Below are positions 7,911 through 15,544 of a stretch of 32,666 nucleotides of DNA, in pieces. The notes beneath the pieces were generated by a model. The model worked only from the letters and a program-made list of their open reading frames with translations. It had not been told where the DNA came from and made no database searches. Positions within the stretch are counted from its first letter, which is position 1; each line of letters opens with the position of its first letter. The stretch lies in NCBI RefSeq assembly GCF_016765695.1, contig NZ_JAETGO010000081.1, positions 1 to 32,666 of the forward strand, written 5' to 3'. Origin of the DNA: Sporosalibacterium faouarense (GTDB lineage Bacteria; Bacillota; Clostridia; Tissierellales; VENL01). Made by a program: the position numbers and the translations under genes.

Positions 7911-8477
7911 CTATTGTATCCTATAGCTACCTCTAACCATTAATATCGCTGTCTCAACAGCATAAACACCTCTACCATCACTTCTAGGTACTATCAATAG
8001 ATGATTAGGTGTTATTGCCTCTCCCATTGGAATGTCTTGACCACCTGTTACATCGGAAAGTCCTCCAAGCTCACTTGCAATTGCTTGAGCTTGTCCAGCT
8101 CTGAGGATTATTTCAGCCCCTGCGTCACAAACCAACATCTTACCTTTTTCTAATGTAACTACCTCTAGATTTGAACCAGCAGACCCTGATTGATTCTGAA
8201 GCTGTTCTATTTTTCCTTTTAATTCACTATTCTCAGTTTTCAATGTATCTATTTCTGTTTTATTATTAGTTATATTTCCATTAACTTCCTCTATTTTACT
8301 ATTTACATAAAACTTTATTTGTTCTAGTCTTTGCTCCACAAAACTTAATGTTACTAATGGATCATTTGTTGACCCTGGTTCTGAAAATGTGGCATTAGCT
8401 GCAATAACAAATCCTGCTGACATTCCTGTTACTATTACTGATATCAATAGTTTTCTTTTTATCTTTTTAAAATTCAA
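7911..8477 (-). CDS. Secreted protein with coiled coil and conserved C-terminal domain, function unknown
   Basis: 188 residues. A signal peptide (KKIKRK, then a hydrophobic stretch ending near AANA, residue 29) is followed by a predicted coiled coil with an N-glycine break (about residues 45-95, EVNGNITNNKTEIDTLKTEN), then a compact C-terminal domain (about 103-188) with GKMLVCDAGAEIILRAGQA, PNHLLIVPRSDGRGVYAVE and a final ILMVRGSYRIQ. I recall similar C-terminal domains in other Bacillota hypotheticals but know of no assigned function. The TTG start (8475-8477) has AAAGGAGGT eight bases upstream. A hairpin follows it and gtrA lies before it, so it is probably a single-gene unit within the envelope region. 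Confidence 0.75.
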   Translation of the reverse strand: MNFKKIKRKLLISVIVTGMSAGFVIAANATFSEPGSTNDPLVTLSFVEQRLEQIKFYVNSKIEEVNGNITNNKTEIDTLKTENSELKGKIEQLQNQSGSAGSNLEVVTLEKGKMLVCDAGAEIILRAGQAQAIASELGGLSDVTGGQDIPMGEAITPNHLLIVPRSDGRGVYAVETAILMVRGSYRIQ

Positions 8478-8596
8478 AATAGCTACCTCCTTTTAAACTA
8501 TATATAATCTACAAGGTTATGTATCTCTCTAGTATCTATTCGACGCTATTTATAAATATCCTGTAATTATAAAGTATTTTCTATTAGTAAAGTTTG

Positions 8597-9007
8597 CTAA
8601 TTAAGTCTTTTTTCCTTCTTGAAAATATAAAATTTAGATAAAACATAGTTTATTATTACAACAAGCACATTAACTACTAATTTACTTATTACTTGATCCA
8701 TATTTATCAGCTCTATAAGAAGCATTAATCCAAATATATCAAAAAAATATGTGAGAATCCTACTTGATAAAAACTTTAATCCTTCTAATGACATTTCCTT
8801 TATGGATTTTGCTCTAACGCTAAAAACATAATTGCGATTTGTGAAATAAGCAAAGATTACTGACACTATAAAAGCAATTGAAGTTGCTATTTTAAAGTCT
8901 ATATTTAAATAAATAAGCAAATAATAAACAATAAAATTTATTAGTGTGGTAAATACACCAAATATAGTATATAATCCTATTTCTCTAATTGATTTTTTTC
9001 TTGACAT
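8597..9007 (-). CDS. GtrA family membrane protein (lipid-linked sugar flippase)
   Basis: 136 residues with four hydrophobic helices, the usual size and layout of GtrA. The N-terminal helix motif GVFTTLINFIVYYLLI and the loop AYFTNRNYVFS are typical. GtrA proteins are thought to flip undecaprenyl-phosphate-linked sugars across the membrane. The ATG follows GGAGTGCAGAT and the gene overlaps the end of the upstream GT2 gene by 31 bases, implying tight co-expression. It forms a Gtr-like trio with that GT2 enzyme and the large membrane protein upstream. Confidence 0.87.
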   Translation of the reverse strand: MSRKKSIREIGLYTIFGVFTTLINFIVYYLLIYLNIDFKIATSIAFIVSVIFAYFTNRNYVFSVRAKSIKEMSLEGLKFLSSRILTYFFDIFGLMLLIELINMDQVISKLVVNVLVVIINYVLSKFYIFKKEKRLN

Positions 9008-9963
9008 ATCTGCACTCCAGACTTATATAAAATCTTATTATCATTGTATTCATCAACAAAGTATAGAGGTCTTTTTTTTGTTTCATTAAAAATTCTACCT
9101 ACATATTCTCCTATTATGCCTAAAGAAATTAGTTGAATCCCACCTAAAAACAGTATCACAACCATCAATGAAGGATAACCCTTTACAGGCTCATTCCATA
9201 TCAGGGTTTTCACTATAATAAATATCATATATATAAAGCTAAAGAATGAAATGCTCAATCCAAAAAATGATGAAACCTTTAGTGGTGTAGTCGTGAAGGA
9301 TGTAATTCCTTCAATGGCAAGGTTGATTAGCTTCATATAATTCCATTTTGTACTTCCAGCTGCCCTAGGATTTCTATCAAATAGAATTTCTTTTTTGTTA
9401 AATCCAATCCAACTAAACATTCCTTTTGTATATCTCTGATTTTCTCTAAATCCTTTGAGTGCCTCTAATGCTCTCTTATCAAGTAATCTAAAGTCTCCAG
9501 TGTCTTCTTGTATAGGGACGTTAGTCAACCTTTTTAGGATTCTATAAAAGCTATGTGATGTTAGTTTCTTTAACCAAGACTCACCTTGTCTACTCCTTCG
9601 CTTAGCATATACATCGTCATATCCTTCTTCCCAATACTTAATCATTTCTGGAATCAAATCTGGTGGATCCTGTAAATCTGCATCTAAAATAATAACTGCA
9701 TCACTTTGTACATAATCGAACCCAGCAGCCATAGCTATTTCTTTGCCAAAATTTCTAGATAAATTTATATAGGATACTCTAGAATCTTTTTTATGTAGTT
9801 CCTTTAATAGCTCTCCTGTCCTATCCTTACTTCCATCATTAACAAATAAAATCTCAAAGGAATATCCTTGAACTTGTTGAATTACTTCAATTAATTTATC
9901 ATAAAGCATAAATAGAACATCTTCCTCATTGTAAGCAGGAATTAAAATACTGATACTTTTGAT
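8977..9963 (-). CDS. GT2 undecaprenyl-phosphate glycosyltransferase (GtrB/DPM1-like), apparent ATC start
   Basis: The enzyme transfers a sugar from a nucleotide donor to undecaprenyl phosphate on the inner face of the membrane. The GT-A domain shows NDGSKDRTGELL, SRNFGKEIAMAAGFD, the ILDADLQDPPDLIPEM metal-binding DxD region and RQGESW. Two C-terminal transmembrane helices follow (about residues 235-255 and 270-290). The first ATG in frame is at 9909, but this omits the first GT-A strand. In-frame codons upstream encode KSISILIPAYNEED, the expected family N-terminus, and reach back to an ATC at 9961-9963, seven bases after AGAGAGGGG. No ATG, GTG or TTG exists in frame between 9909 and the stop at 9985-9987. 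I therefore place the start at the ATC, giving 328 residues. The alternative is a mutated or miscalled ATG. Confidence 0.82.
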   Translation of the reverse strand: MKSISILIPAYNEEDVLFMLYDKLIEVIQQVQGYSFEILFVNDGSKDRTGELLKELHKKDSRVSYINLSRNFGKEIAMAAGFDYVQSDAVIILDADLQDPPDLIPEMIKYWEEGYDDVYAKRRSRQGESWLKKLTSHSFYRILKRLTNVPIQEDTGDFRLLDKRALEALKGFRENQRYTKGMFSWIGFNKKEILFDRNPRAAGSTKWNYMKLINLAIEGITSFTTTPLKVSSFFGLSISFFSFIYMIFIIVKTLIWNEPVKGYPSLMVVILFLGGIQLISLGIIGEYVGRIFNETKKRPLYFVDEYNDNKILYKSGVQICQEKNQLEK

Positions 9964-9984
9964 AGTATTACCCCTCTCTGTTTT

Positions 9985-12285
9985 TTATTTGATCCTAATT
10001 TCATAAGGTGATTTCTCAGTTCCTTTTCCGCCAACTATTTTAATATCATCAGTAATATAAATAGCTGGAATAACAGCTATATTCTTAACATTTGCATCCT
10101 TATGGTATATTAAGCCATCAGTATCGACGATTCTTACCATACTTGAGCTACTATAATATGGAGTTCTAAGCCAATACTTCATTTTTACTTTTTTATTATT
10201 ATAGCCAAAATACTTATTAACCCTTATATTATTCTCAAAAACGTAATTCACCAATTGATGTATATCTAATAAAAACACTTTATCATTTGATGTCATATAA
10301 TATGCTTGTTCATAATTCTGATCTGCAATTGACGTAATATTTATCCAATAATGAGGTCGGGACCCTCCATCTTTTCTATCTAAATCAAATGCAGACAAAA
10401 CATTTCTGTTATTTACTGATAATATAGCATTCTTTTCCTCTTGAGTAAATTCTGTTAAAAAACCATTGCTTTTATCTTGATTCAACCATTGTCTTATATC
10501 CGAGGTAGCCCAAAGATTAGAACCATAGTTATCCATATCATCATTTAAATTCTCATCTATATGGTCAAATTCATTAATTTCAACTATTTCATCAGACCAA
10601 AGTAGATACCCTACATTTTCGTTATAATTTATTACCTTCCAATCTATAGATTCTTGATTATATGTTCCAAATTTAATAGTATCTCCTATATCTACATTGT
10701 CATCAACCTTTGCAATATTTATTATAGGTGGAATACTAATAATGATTGCTATTGCACTTATGATAGTTATTAGAGCTTTTTTATCAACATTGACTTTTAC
10801 ATATTTTTTTATATTCAATTGACTTACTCTTACTAGTAGCCAAATTATTCCTAAGAAAATCATGAAATCAAAGCATGCATTAAATAAATACATATGCTTT
10901 ACTATATCAGCTTCACCATTACCTATTATTGGTATGGCAAACTGACTTCCGGCAATTAAAAACAATAATGATGCACCTAATATGCTAACTAAATTAGATT
11001 TACTTTTTTTATCAGATCTTATCCATTTAATAAGCTCATAAATTAGAATACAAGCAAATAAAATAAATAGTAAAATAATTATTAGAAATGCTGAGCCTAC
11101 AAATTGTTTTCTAATATAACTCCAAGCAGAAAATCTATTAGTTAACTTAAGTCTTTCTATATAATCAACCTTACGATAATTGCCAAGATATGGTGGACTC
11201 ATCATTATGCTACTTTCAGCGGTTATCTTTAGCTTATCTATAAACCTTGTTGGATGCTTTAGATAAAACTTTAAGACCTCAAAATGGGATGCATTGTCAT
11301 AAACTGCTTCTTTAAATTCATCGCTATATATATTATAACCATTATGATATAGATATCCGTGGGTATCCTTCAAAACTAAATATTCTTCACTTATACCTAA
11401 ATCTCTTAAATCTTCTTCTGGAGTTGGAGAATCTTTTAATACTCCGAAAAATATAGAGTGATAATTAGTAACTTTTCTCATCCAATCGGGAGATTTAGTG
11501 TAAAAGTGCATTGATGTAATTATTAAAGCAATAGATAAGACTGAGATAGTTATTCTAATTTTTAAGTCCTTCTTCAAAAGAATAAAGCTTAGTCCAAAAA
11601 TTGCTATTAAAATTCCCATGGGAGAATTGGCTACCTTTGCACCTACAAAAATAAAAGCTGCTATATAAAACGATATTATTGAAGGTAAATTTGGACTTTT
11701 ATTCTTTATTATCCATAATGTCATGGCTATCATCATAAATAGGGATGTGATAATTGTAGCTTCTCCAAAAAAAGAATTAAAATAAATAATATATCCTATA
11801 TCACAAAACATAAAAATCATAAGTCCAAAAGCAATTATTCTATGGACAGCTTTTTTTATTCTTAAATTCATATAAATATAATAAAGTGATATTCCATATA
11901 TAATTATATATACTATAGCTAGAAATCTGATATCAAATATCCTATTATTTAATCCCATAATCGTTTTAACAATAATATTCAATATCATTGCAACTTTAAT
12001 AATTATAAATTGTGTTGAAACATACTCCTCTTCATTTGGTATTGAAGGACTGATGACATTTGAAATATACTCAAATATATTATTACCTTGGTTCAAATTT
12101 ATGTCATATTCATTATAAAAATAGAAAAATTTCTGATAATCATTAATTTCTAATCCCAAAGGTTGTATTACTCTAAAATAATCAGCATTATCGGCTAATC
12201 CAATAAAAGGTTTAAACAGCAGTAATCCTGATAGTAGAGTAATTAAAAATAAAAAAACAAATATTTTTATGTATTTAGTCTTCAT
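9985..12285 (-). CDS. Polytopic GT-C-like glycosyltransferase with extracytoplasmic DUF6273-like domain
   Basis: 766 residues. Residues about 1-540 contain a dozen hydrophobic helices and a first extracytoplasmic loop starting GLADNADYFRVIQPLGL, with acidic residues placed as in GT-C catalytic loops, and FNSFFGEATI later. I see a loose resemblance to WsfD-type hexose transferases of S-layer glycan clusters, from memory and unverified. After the last helix (about residue 530), a soluble outer domain of about 220 residues has IKFGTYNQESIDWKVINY, SDIRQWLN, KYWLRTPYYSSSSMVRIVDTDG and IPAIYITD, the pattern of DUF6273 domains. The ATG at 12285 follows AGGAGG by five bases; an ATG ten codons earlier lies upstream of that ribosome binding site. 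It is the first gene of the trio with the GT2 and GtrA genes, which suggests it is the final transferase working on the outer face. Confidence 0.78.
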   Translation of the reverse strand: MKTKYIKIFVFLFLITLLSGLLLFKPFIGLADNADYFRVIQPLGLEINDYQKFFYFYNEYDINLNQGNNIFEYISNVISPSIPNEEEYVSTQFIIIKVAMILNIIVKTIMGLNNRIFDIRFLAIVYIIIYGISLYYIYMNLRIKKAVHRIIAFGLMIFMFCDIGYIIYFNSFFGEATIITSLFMMIAMTLWIIKNKSPNLPSIISFYIAAFIFVGAKVANSPMGILIAIFGLSFILLKKDLKIRITISVLSIALIITSMHFYTKSPDWMRKVTNYHSIFFGVLKDSPTPEEDLRDLGISEEYLVLKDTHGYLYHNGYNIYSDEFKEAVYDNASHFEVLKFYLKHPTRFIDKLKITAESSIMMSPPYLGNYRKVDYIERLKLTNRFSAWSYIRKQFVGSAFLIIILLFILFACILIYELIKWIRSDKKSKSNLVSILGASLLFLIAGSQFAIPIIGNGEADIVKHMYLFNACFDFMIFLGIIWLLVRVSQLNIKKYVKVNVDKKALITIISAIAIIISIPPIINIAKVDDNVDIGDTIKFGTYNQESIDWKVINYNENVGYLLWSDEIVEINEFDHIDENLNDDMDNYGSNLWATSDIRQWLNQDKSNGFLTEFTQEEKNAILSVNNRNVLSAFDLDRKDGGSRPHYWINITSIADQNYEQAYYMTSNDKVFLLDIHQLVNYVFENNIRVNKYFGYNNKKVKMKYWLRTPYYSSSSMVRIVDTDGLIYHKDANVKNIAVIPAIYITDDIKIVGGKGTEKSPYEIRIK

Positions 12286-12378
12286 TAGTTCCTCCTGATC
12301 TTTTCTAATAATCAATATTATGATACCACTAAATATGTCTTTTGCATAGTAATCTTACTATTTCTTTCAATATTTACC

Positions 12379-12412
12379 AAAAATAAAAAGAGCCTGGATA
12401 TCTTCCACGCTC
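12379..12412 (-). terminator. Terminator after mazF
   Basis: On the minus strand GAGC-G-TGG ... CCA-G-GCTC forms a stem with one internal mismatch, followed by TTTTTATTTTT. It begins six bases past the MazF stop. Confidence 0.75.
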
Positions 12413-12417
12413 GTATC

Positions 12418-12768
12418 TTAAAAATCTATTAAGCCCATGCTAATTTTTAAGCATTCATTTACTTTATTCATCATATCTTCATCGAAATGTCCGACCTTTT
12501 CTCTCAACCTCTTCTTATCTATAGTTCTAATTTGTTCTAATAATACCACTGAATCCTTAGGTAATCCATAGTCAGAAGCCTTTATTTCAATATGAGTGGG
12601 CAGCTTTGCCTTATTAATCTGTGAAGTGATAGCTCCAACAATTATTGTTGGACTATATTTATTGCCAATATCATTCTGTATCACTATCACAGGCCTTACT
12701 CCACCCTGTTCTGAACCTATAACAGGGCTTAAGTCAGCATAGAAAACATCTCCTCTTTTAACAATCAC
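12418..12768 (-). CDS. ndoA: MazF/EndoA endoribonuclease toxin
   Basis: 116 residues matching EndoA/MazF mRNA interferase. The signature [31 protein letters not shown] contains the catalytic arginine after GGVRP, and the later VGAITSQ holds the family's catalytic serine/threonine region. The start is a GTG overlapping the antitoxin stop as GTGA, so translation is coupled. In Bacillota this pair is a chromosomal toxin-antitoxin module commonly found just downstream of alr, as it is here. Confidence 0.95.
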   Translation of the reverse strand: MIVKRGDVFYADLSPVIGSEQGGVRPVIVIQNDIGNKYSPTIIVGAITSQINKAKLPTHIEIKASDYGLPKDSVVLLEQIRTIDKKRLREKVGHFDEDMMNKVNECLKISMGLIDF

Positions 12769-13046
12769 AGTTTTTCACACCCTGTCAAATTATCTTCATA
12801 TTCACATAGAGCTTTGTAGTCTGCTTCATATCCTACTTCTGATAGTACTAAATTTAAATTCGCCATTTCTCTATATCCACTTTTTAGTTCTTCCCTTAGT
12901 TGAACCTTTCTTCTCTCTCTAATATATAGCTTCATGGCCTCTCTTATAAATTCACTTCTATTCCTCTTCTCAATGGATACAATCCCATCAATTTCCTCAA
13001 GCAAACTATCTGGCAAGCTAATCATAATACGTTTTGTCTCGGCCAT
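12765..13046 (-). CDS. ndoAI: Ribbon-helix-helix antitoxin of the MazF/EndoA pair
   Basis: 93 residues. The N-terminus ([19 protein letters not shown]) is a CopG/MetJ ribbon-helix-helix DNA-binding domain, and the C-terminal half (about 50-93) is the toxin-binding tail. The frame stays open further upstream, but GGAGG sits seven bases before the ATG at 13046, which is the clear start. RHH antitoxins of this type neutralise MazF and repress their own promoter; the promoter at 13138-13167 is the likely site. Confidence 0.92.
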   Translation of the reverse strand: MAETKRIMISLPDSLLEEIDGIVSIEKRNRSEFIREAMKLYIRERRKVQLREELKSGYREMANLNLVLSEVGYEADYKALCEYEDNLTGCEKL

Positions 13047-13137
13047 TAGAGCACCTCCAAAAAAATAAAGCAATATTTGTTTTAAAAAACATTATCCACC
13101 ATTATAGCATATTCATATATATAGCAGTATATACTCG

Positions 13138-13167
13138 ATTATATATTATCTCTTATAAGTGTGTCAA
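13138..13167 (-). promoter_or_regulatory. Sigma-A promoter for the mazEF pair
   Basis: On the minus strand TTGACA (13167-13162) and TATAAT (13143-13138) are both perfect consensus hexamers separated by 18 bases, giving a start about 85 bases before the antitoxin ATG. The palindromic TA-rich sequence between this promoter and the gene could serve as an operator. No terminator separates alr from this promoter, so read-through from alr is also possible. Confidence 0.75.
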
Positions 13168-13201
13168 TCAAAAGGTCAATTTATACTCCCTATTAAATAT
13201 A

Positions 13202-14377
13202 TTATTCTAATAGATAATCTTTTATATCTATAATTTCTCCGTTTTTCACATAAACTCTAGGGACTCTCCTGCTAATCATGCATACTATCTCATAATTGAT
13301 AGTATCTAACTTCTCAGCAATTTCATCAATATGTGGTGTATTATTTTTCCCATTTCCGAATAATATTACTTCATCTCCAATATTTACATCACCAATACTT
13401 GTTATATCAACCATACATTGGTCCATGCATATTCTACCAATAATTGGAACCCTCTTCCCTTTTATAGTTACTTCTGCTTTACTCGTTAACATCCTAGTAT
13501 ATCCATCGGCATATCCTAATGGCAAAGTGCCAACCTTTGTTATCTTATTAGTTACATATATATGACCATAGCTAATACCTTTACTTGATTCTACCGTCTT
13601 AACATTTGAAATACAAGCTTTTAAGGTCATTGCTGGTTTAAGATCAACATTCTTTATCTTTACTTCTTTAGAAGGATAAAGTCCATATAACATAATACCA
13701 GCTCTAACCATATCCATATTATACTCCTTCAAATCAATTATGGCAGCACTGTTTGACACATGCTTTATAGGTATCTCTATGTTCTTTTTCTGTAGTCGAT
13801 TTACTATCCACATAAACTTACTAAACTGTTCTTTAGTTTCTTCTTTATTTTCTTCATCAGCCACAGCAAAATGAGTATAAATGCCCTCTACTTCAACATT
13901 TGGAAGCTTTCTGATTTTTTCTATTTCATCAATAGTTTCGTCATCAACCTTATACCCCAATCTTCCCATTCCAGTATCAATCTTAATATGAACCTTACTT
14001 ATAGTATCAAGCTCCTTTGCAATTAAAGACAAAGTGTGAGCCTGATCATATGTATATATAGTTTGAATTATTCCATATTTAAGTACACTAGCAGCTTGAT
14101 AAGTTGGTGTATAACCTAATATCAATATAGGATCATCAATCCCATTTTCCCTTAACTCAATTGCCTCTGACAATGTGGCTACAGCAAGTCTATCGGCACC
14201 ATTTTCTAAAAAGGTTTTAGCAACAACAGAAGCGCCATGTCCATAACCATCAGCTTTTACTACTGCAGTTATCAAAGTGCCTTTCTGAGTATTCTTAACT
14301 ACCTCATTAATATTATGTGCTAAATTATCCAAATTTATCTCTACCCAAACAGGTCTCGTATTTTCTAATAAAGACAA
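13202..14377 (-). CDS. alr: Alanine racemase
   Basis: 391 residues of the PLP-dependent alanine racemase, which makes D-alanine for peptidoglycan. Visible motifs: AVVKADGYGHG with the PLP-binding lysine (about residue 40), THFAVADEE, HVSNSAAI, GISYGHIY with the catalytic tyrosine and RICMDQCMVDI. The frame is open to 14440, but AAAGGGGGAT lies six bases before a TTG at 14375-14377, and that start gives the normal N-terminus (SLLENTRPVWVEINLDNLAHN). It is downstream of a GerS/LolA-like lipoprotein gene. In Clostridioides difficile alr2 and gerS are neighbours and D-alanine/L-alanine balance affects germination, so a spore link is possible, but a housekeeping role alone is equally consistent. 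Confidence 0.94.
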   Translation of the reverse strand: MSLLENTRPVWVEINLDNLAHNINEVVKNTQKGTLITAVVKADGYGHGASVVAKTFLENGADRLAVATLSEAIELRENGIDDPILILGYTPTYQAASVLKYGIIQTIYTYDQAHTLSLIAKELDTISKVHIKIDTGMGRLGYKVDDETIDEIEKIRKLPNVEVEGIYTHFAVADEENKEETKEQFSKFMWIVNRLQKKNIEIPIKHVSNSAAIIDLKEYNMDMVRAGIMLYGLYPSKEVKIKNVDLKPAMTLKACISNVKTVESSKGISYGHIYVTNKITKVGTLPLGYADGYTRMLTSKAEVTIKGKRVPIIGRICMDQCMVDITSIGDVNIGDEVILFGNGKNNTPHIDEIAEKLDTINYEIVCMISRRVPRVYVKNGEIIDIKDYLLE

Positions 14378-14453
14378 TTTTATCCCCCTTTTACAGTATA
14401 GTTCACTTACTTCATATTTTTTTACTATAACTTTTGTCAATATTACAGTTTAT

Positions 14454-15083
14454 TCAATTAGTTTGTAAATCAAATAACTCATCCTTAATATCAACATTGT
14501 ATTTAAAATCTGAATAATATACTTCTATAGTCGAATTACCTTCTTTATCAAATATATAGAGCTTATAAGGAACAAAGTTCTTCTTGTTTATCCATATTTT
14601 CTCACTTTTTCTATATTTATTATCTTCAGGTATATCGACAGTAATTACTATCTGCTCCTGATTACTCAAGATATCAGACTTTAATTCCCTATGTTTTTCT
14701 GTTATACCTACCCTAAAAAAGTACCCAATAAAAGTATTCATATCCATAAACCCAGATTGACTATCAAAATGAAAAGTCTGATTTATTTGAGGATGCTTCA
14801 ACCAAGTCTCACTACCATTGTATATAGTCATCATACCCTTACTTTCCTCAGGTTCGATGATTTCTATTAAATATTTATCTGGCTTTTTATAGATATGCTT
14901 AGCTTTATATTTACGAGAAGCATCTTCACCTTTTATCAATATAGTCGCTGTACATTCATAAGACTCCATATTATTAAACTGCTTTTGTATCTCAGTATAT
15001 ATTTCCTCATTAGTTGGTTCTTTACATCCACTGGATGTAAAGGCTATTGTCAAAATAATTAAACCAACCAATATTTTTTTCAT
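14454..15083 (-). CDS. LolA-like lipoprotein, GerS-related
   Basis: 209 residues beginning with a lipoprotein signal: KKIL, a hydrophobic stretch, then TSSGC with the lipidated cysteine at about residue 20. The mature part is a LolA/LppX-like half-barrel: short amphipathic strands with ECTATILIKGEDASRKYKAK, KPDKYLIEIIEPEESKGMMTIYNGSETWLKHP and a late KIWINKKNFVPYKLYIFDKEGNSTIEVYYSDFKY. GerS of C. difficile, a lipoprotein needed for cortex hydrolysis during germination, has this fold and sits beside an alanine racemase gene, as here. I therefore call it GerS-related, though length and fold alone cannot prove that role. ATG at 15083 follows GGAG at a rather long spacing. Confidence 0.75.
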   Translation of the reverse strand: MKKILVGLIILTIAFTSSGCKEPTNEEIYTEIQKQFNNMESYECTATILIKGEDASRKYKAKHIYKKPDKYLIEIIEPEESKGMMTIYNGSETWLKHPQINQTFHFDSQSGFMDMNTFIGYFFRVGITEKHRELKSDILSNQEQIVITVDIPEDNKYRKSEKIWINKKNFVPYKLYIFDKEGNSTIEVYYSDFKYNVDIKDELFDLQTN

Positions 15084-15100
15084 TAATAATTTCCAACTCC

Positions 15101-15544
15101 TTAAAAGCTTTTTAGAATATCTGATCTAGAAACTATACCTACTAATCTTCCTTCTTCATCTACCACAGGTACTCTATTAACCTGCTTTTCTAACATTATA
15201 TTAGCTATTTCATGAACTTCTTCATGTTCCTCAACCTTGATAACTGGCTTAGTCATTATATCCTTAACCTTATAAGCAACTTTCTTCCTTAGTTTTTCTT
15301 CAAACTTTTTAATACTCTCAAGAAGTATAAATCCTTCAAAAATTGGAATAAAAGGTGGACTAGATATATCCCTATCTTTAAACATTAAATCCGATTCTGA
15401 AACAATCCCCTTGACTTTATTATCTTCATCAACTACTGGTACGCCACTAATTTTATTCTCAACTATTATCCTCAGTACTTCTTCTACTGTATTCTCCTCA
15501 TTTACTGAAATCACTTCTTTAGTCATAATATCTCTCGCTTGCAT
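15101..15544 (-). CDS. Protein with paired CBS domains
   Basis: 147 residues consisting of two CBS motifs: ARDIMTKEVISVNEENTVEEVLRIIVEN...GVPVVDEDNKVKGIVSESDLM (about 2-55) and VKDIMTKPVIKVEEHEEVHEIANIML...VNRVPVVDEEGRLVGIVSRSDIL (about 92-145), separated by a linker of about 35 residues. Stand-alone CBS pairs bind adenine nucleotides or related ligands as sensors; no effector domain is present. Its ATG overlaps the stop of the AcpS-NnrD gene by one base (TAATG), indicating translational coupling. Confidence 0.92.
   Translation of the reverse strand: MQARDIMTKEVISVNEENTVEEVLRIIVENKISGVPVVDEDNKVKGIVSESDLMFKDRDISSPPFIPIFEGFILLESIKKFEEKLRKKVAYKVKDIMTKPVIKVEEHEEVHEIANIMLEKQVNRVPVVDEEGRLVGIVSRSDILKSF

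Noticed and set aside
8977-9987. A frameshift or truncated pseudogene as explanation for the missing GT2 start
   Set aside because: The frame is continuous from the ATC through the stop with all family motifs; only the start codon is unusual.
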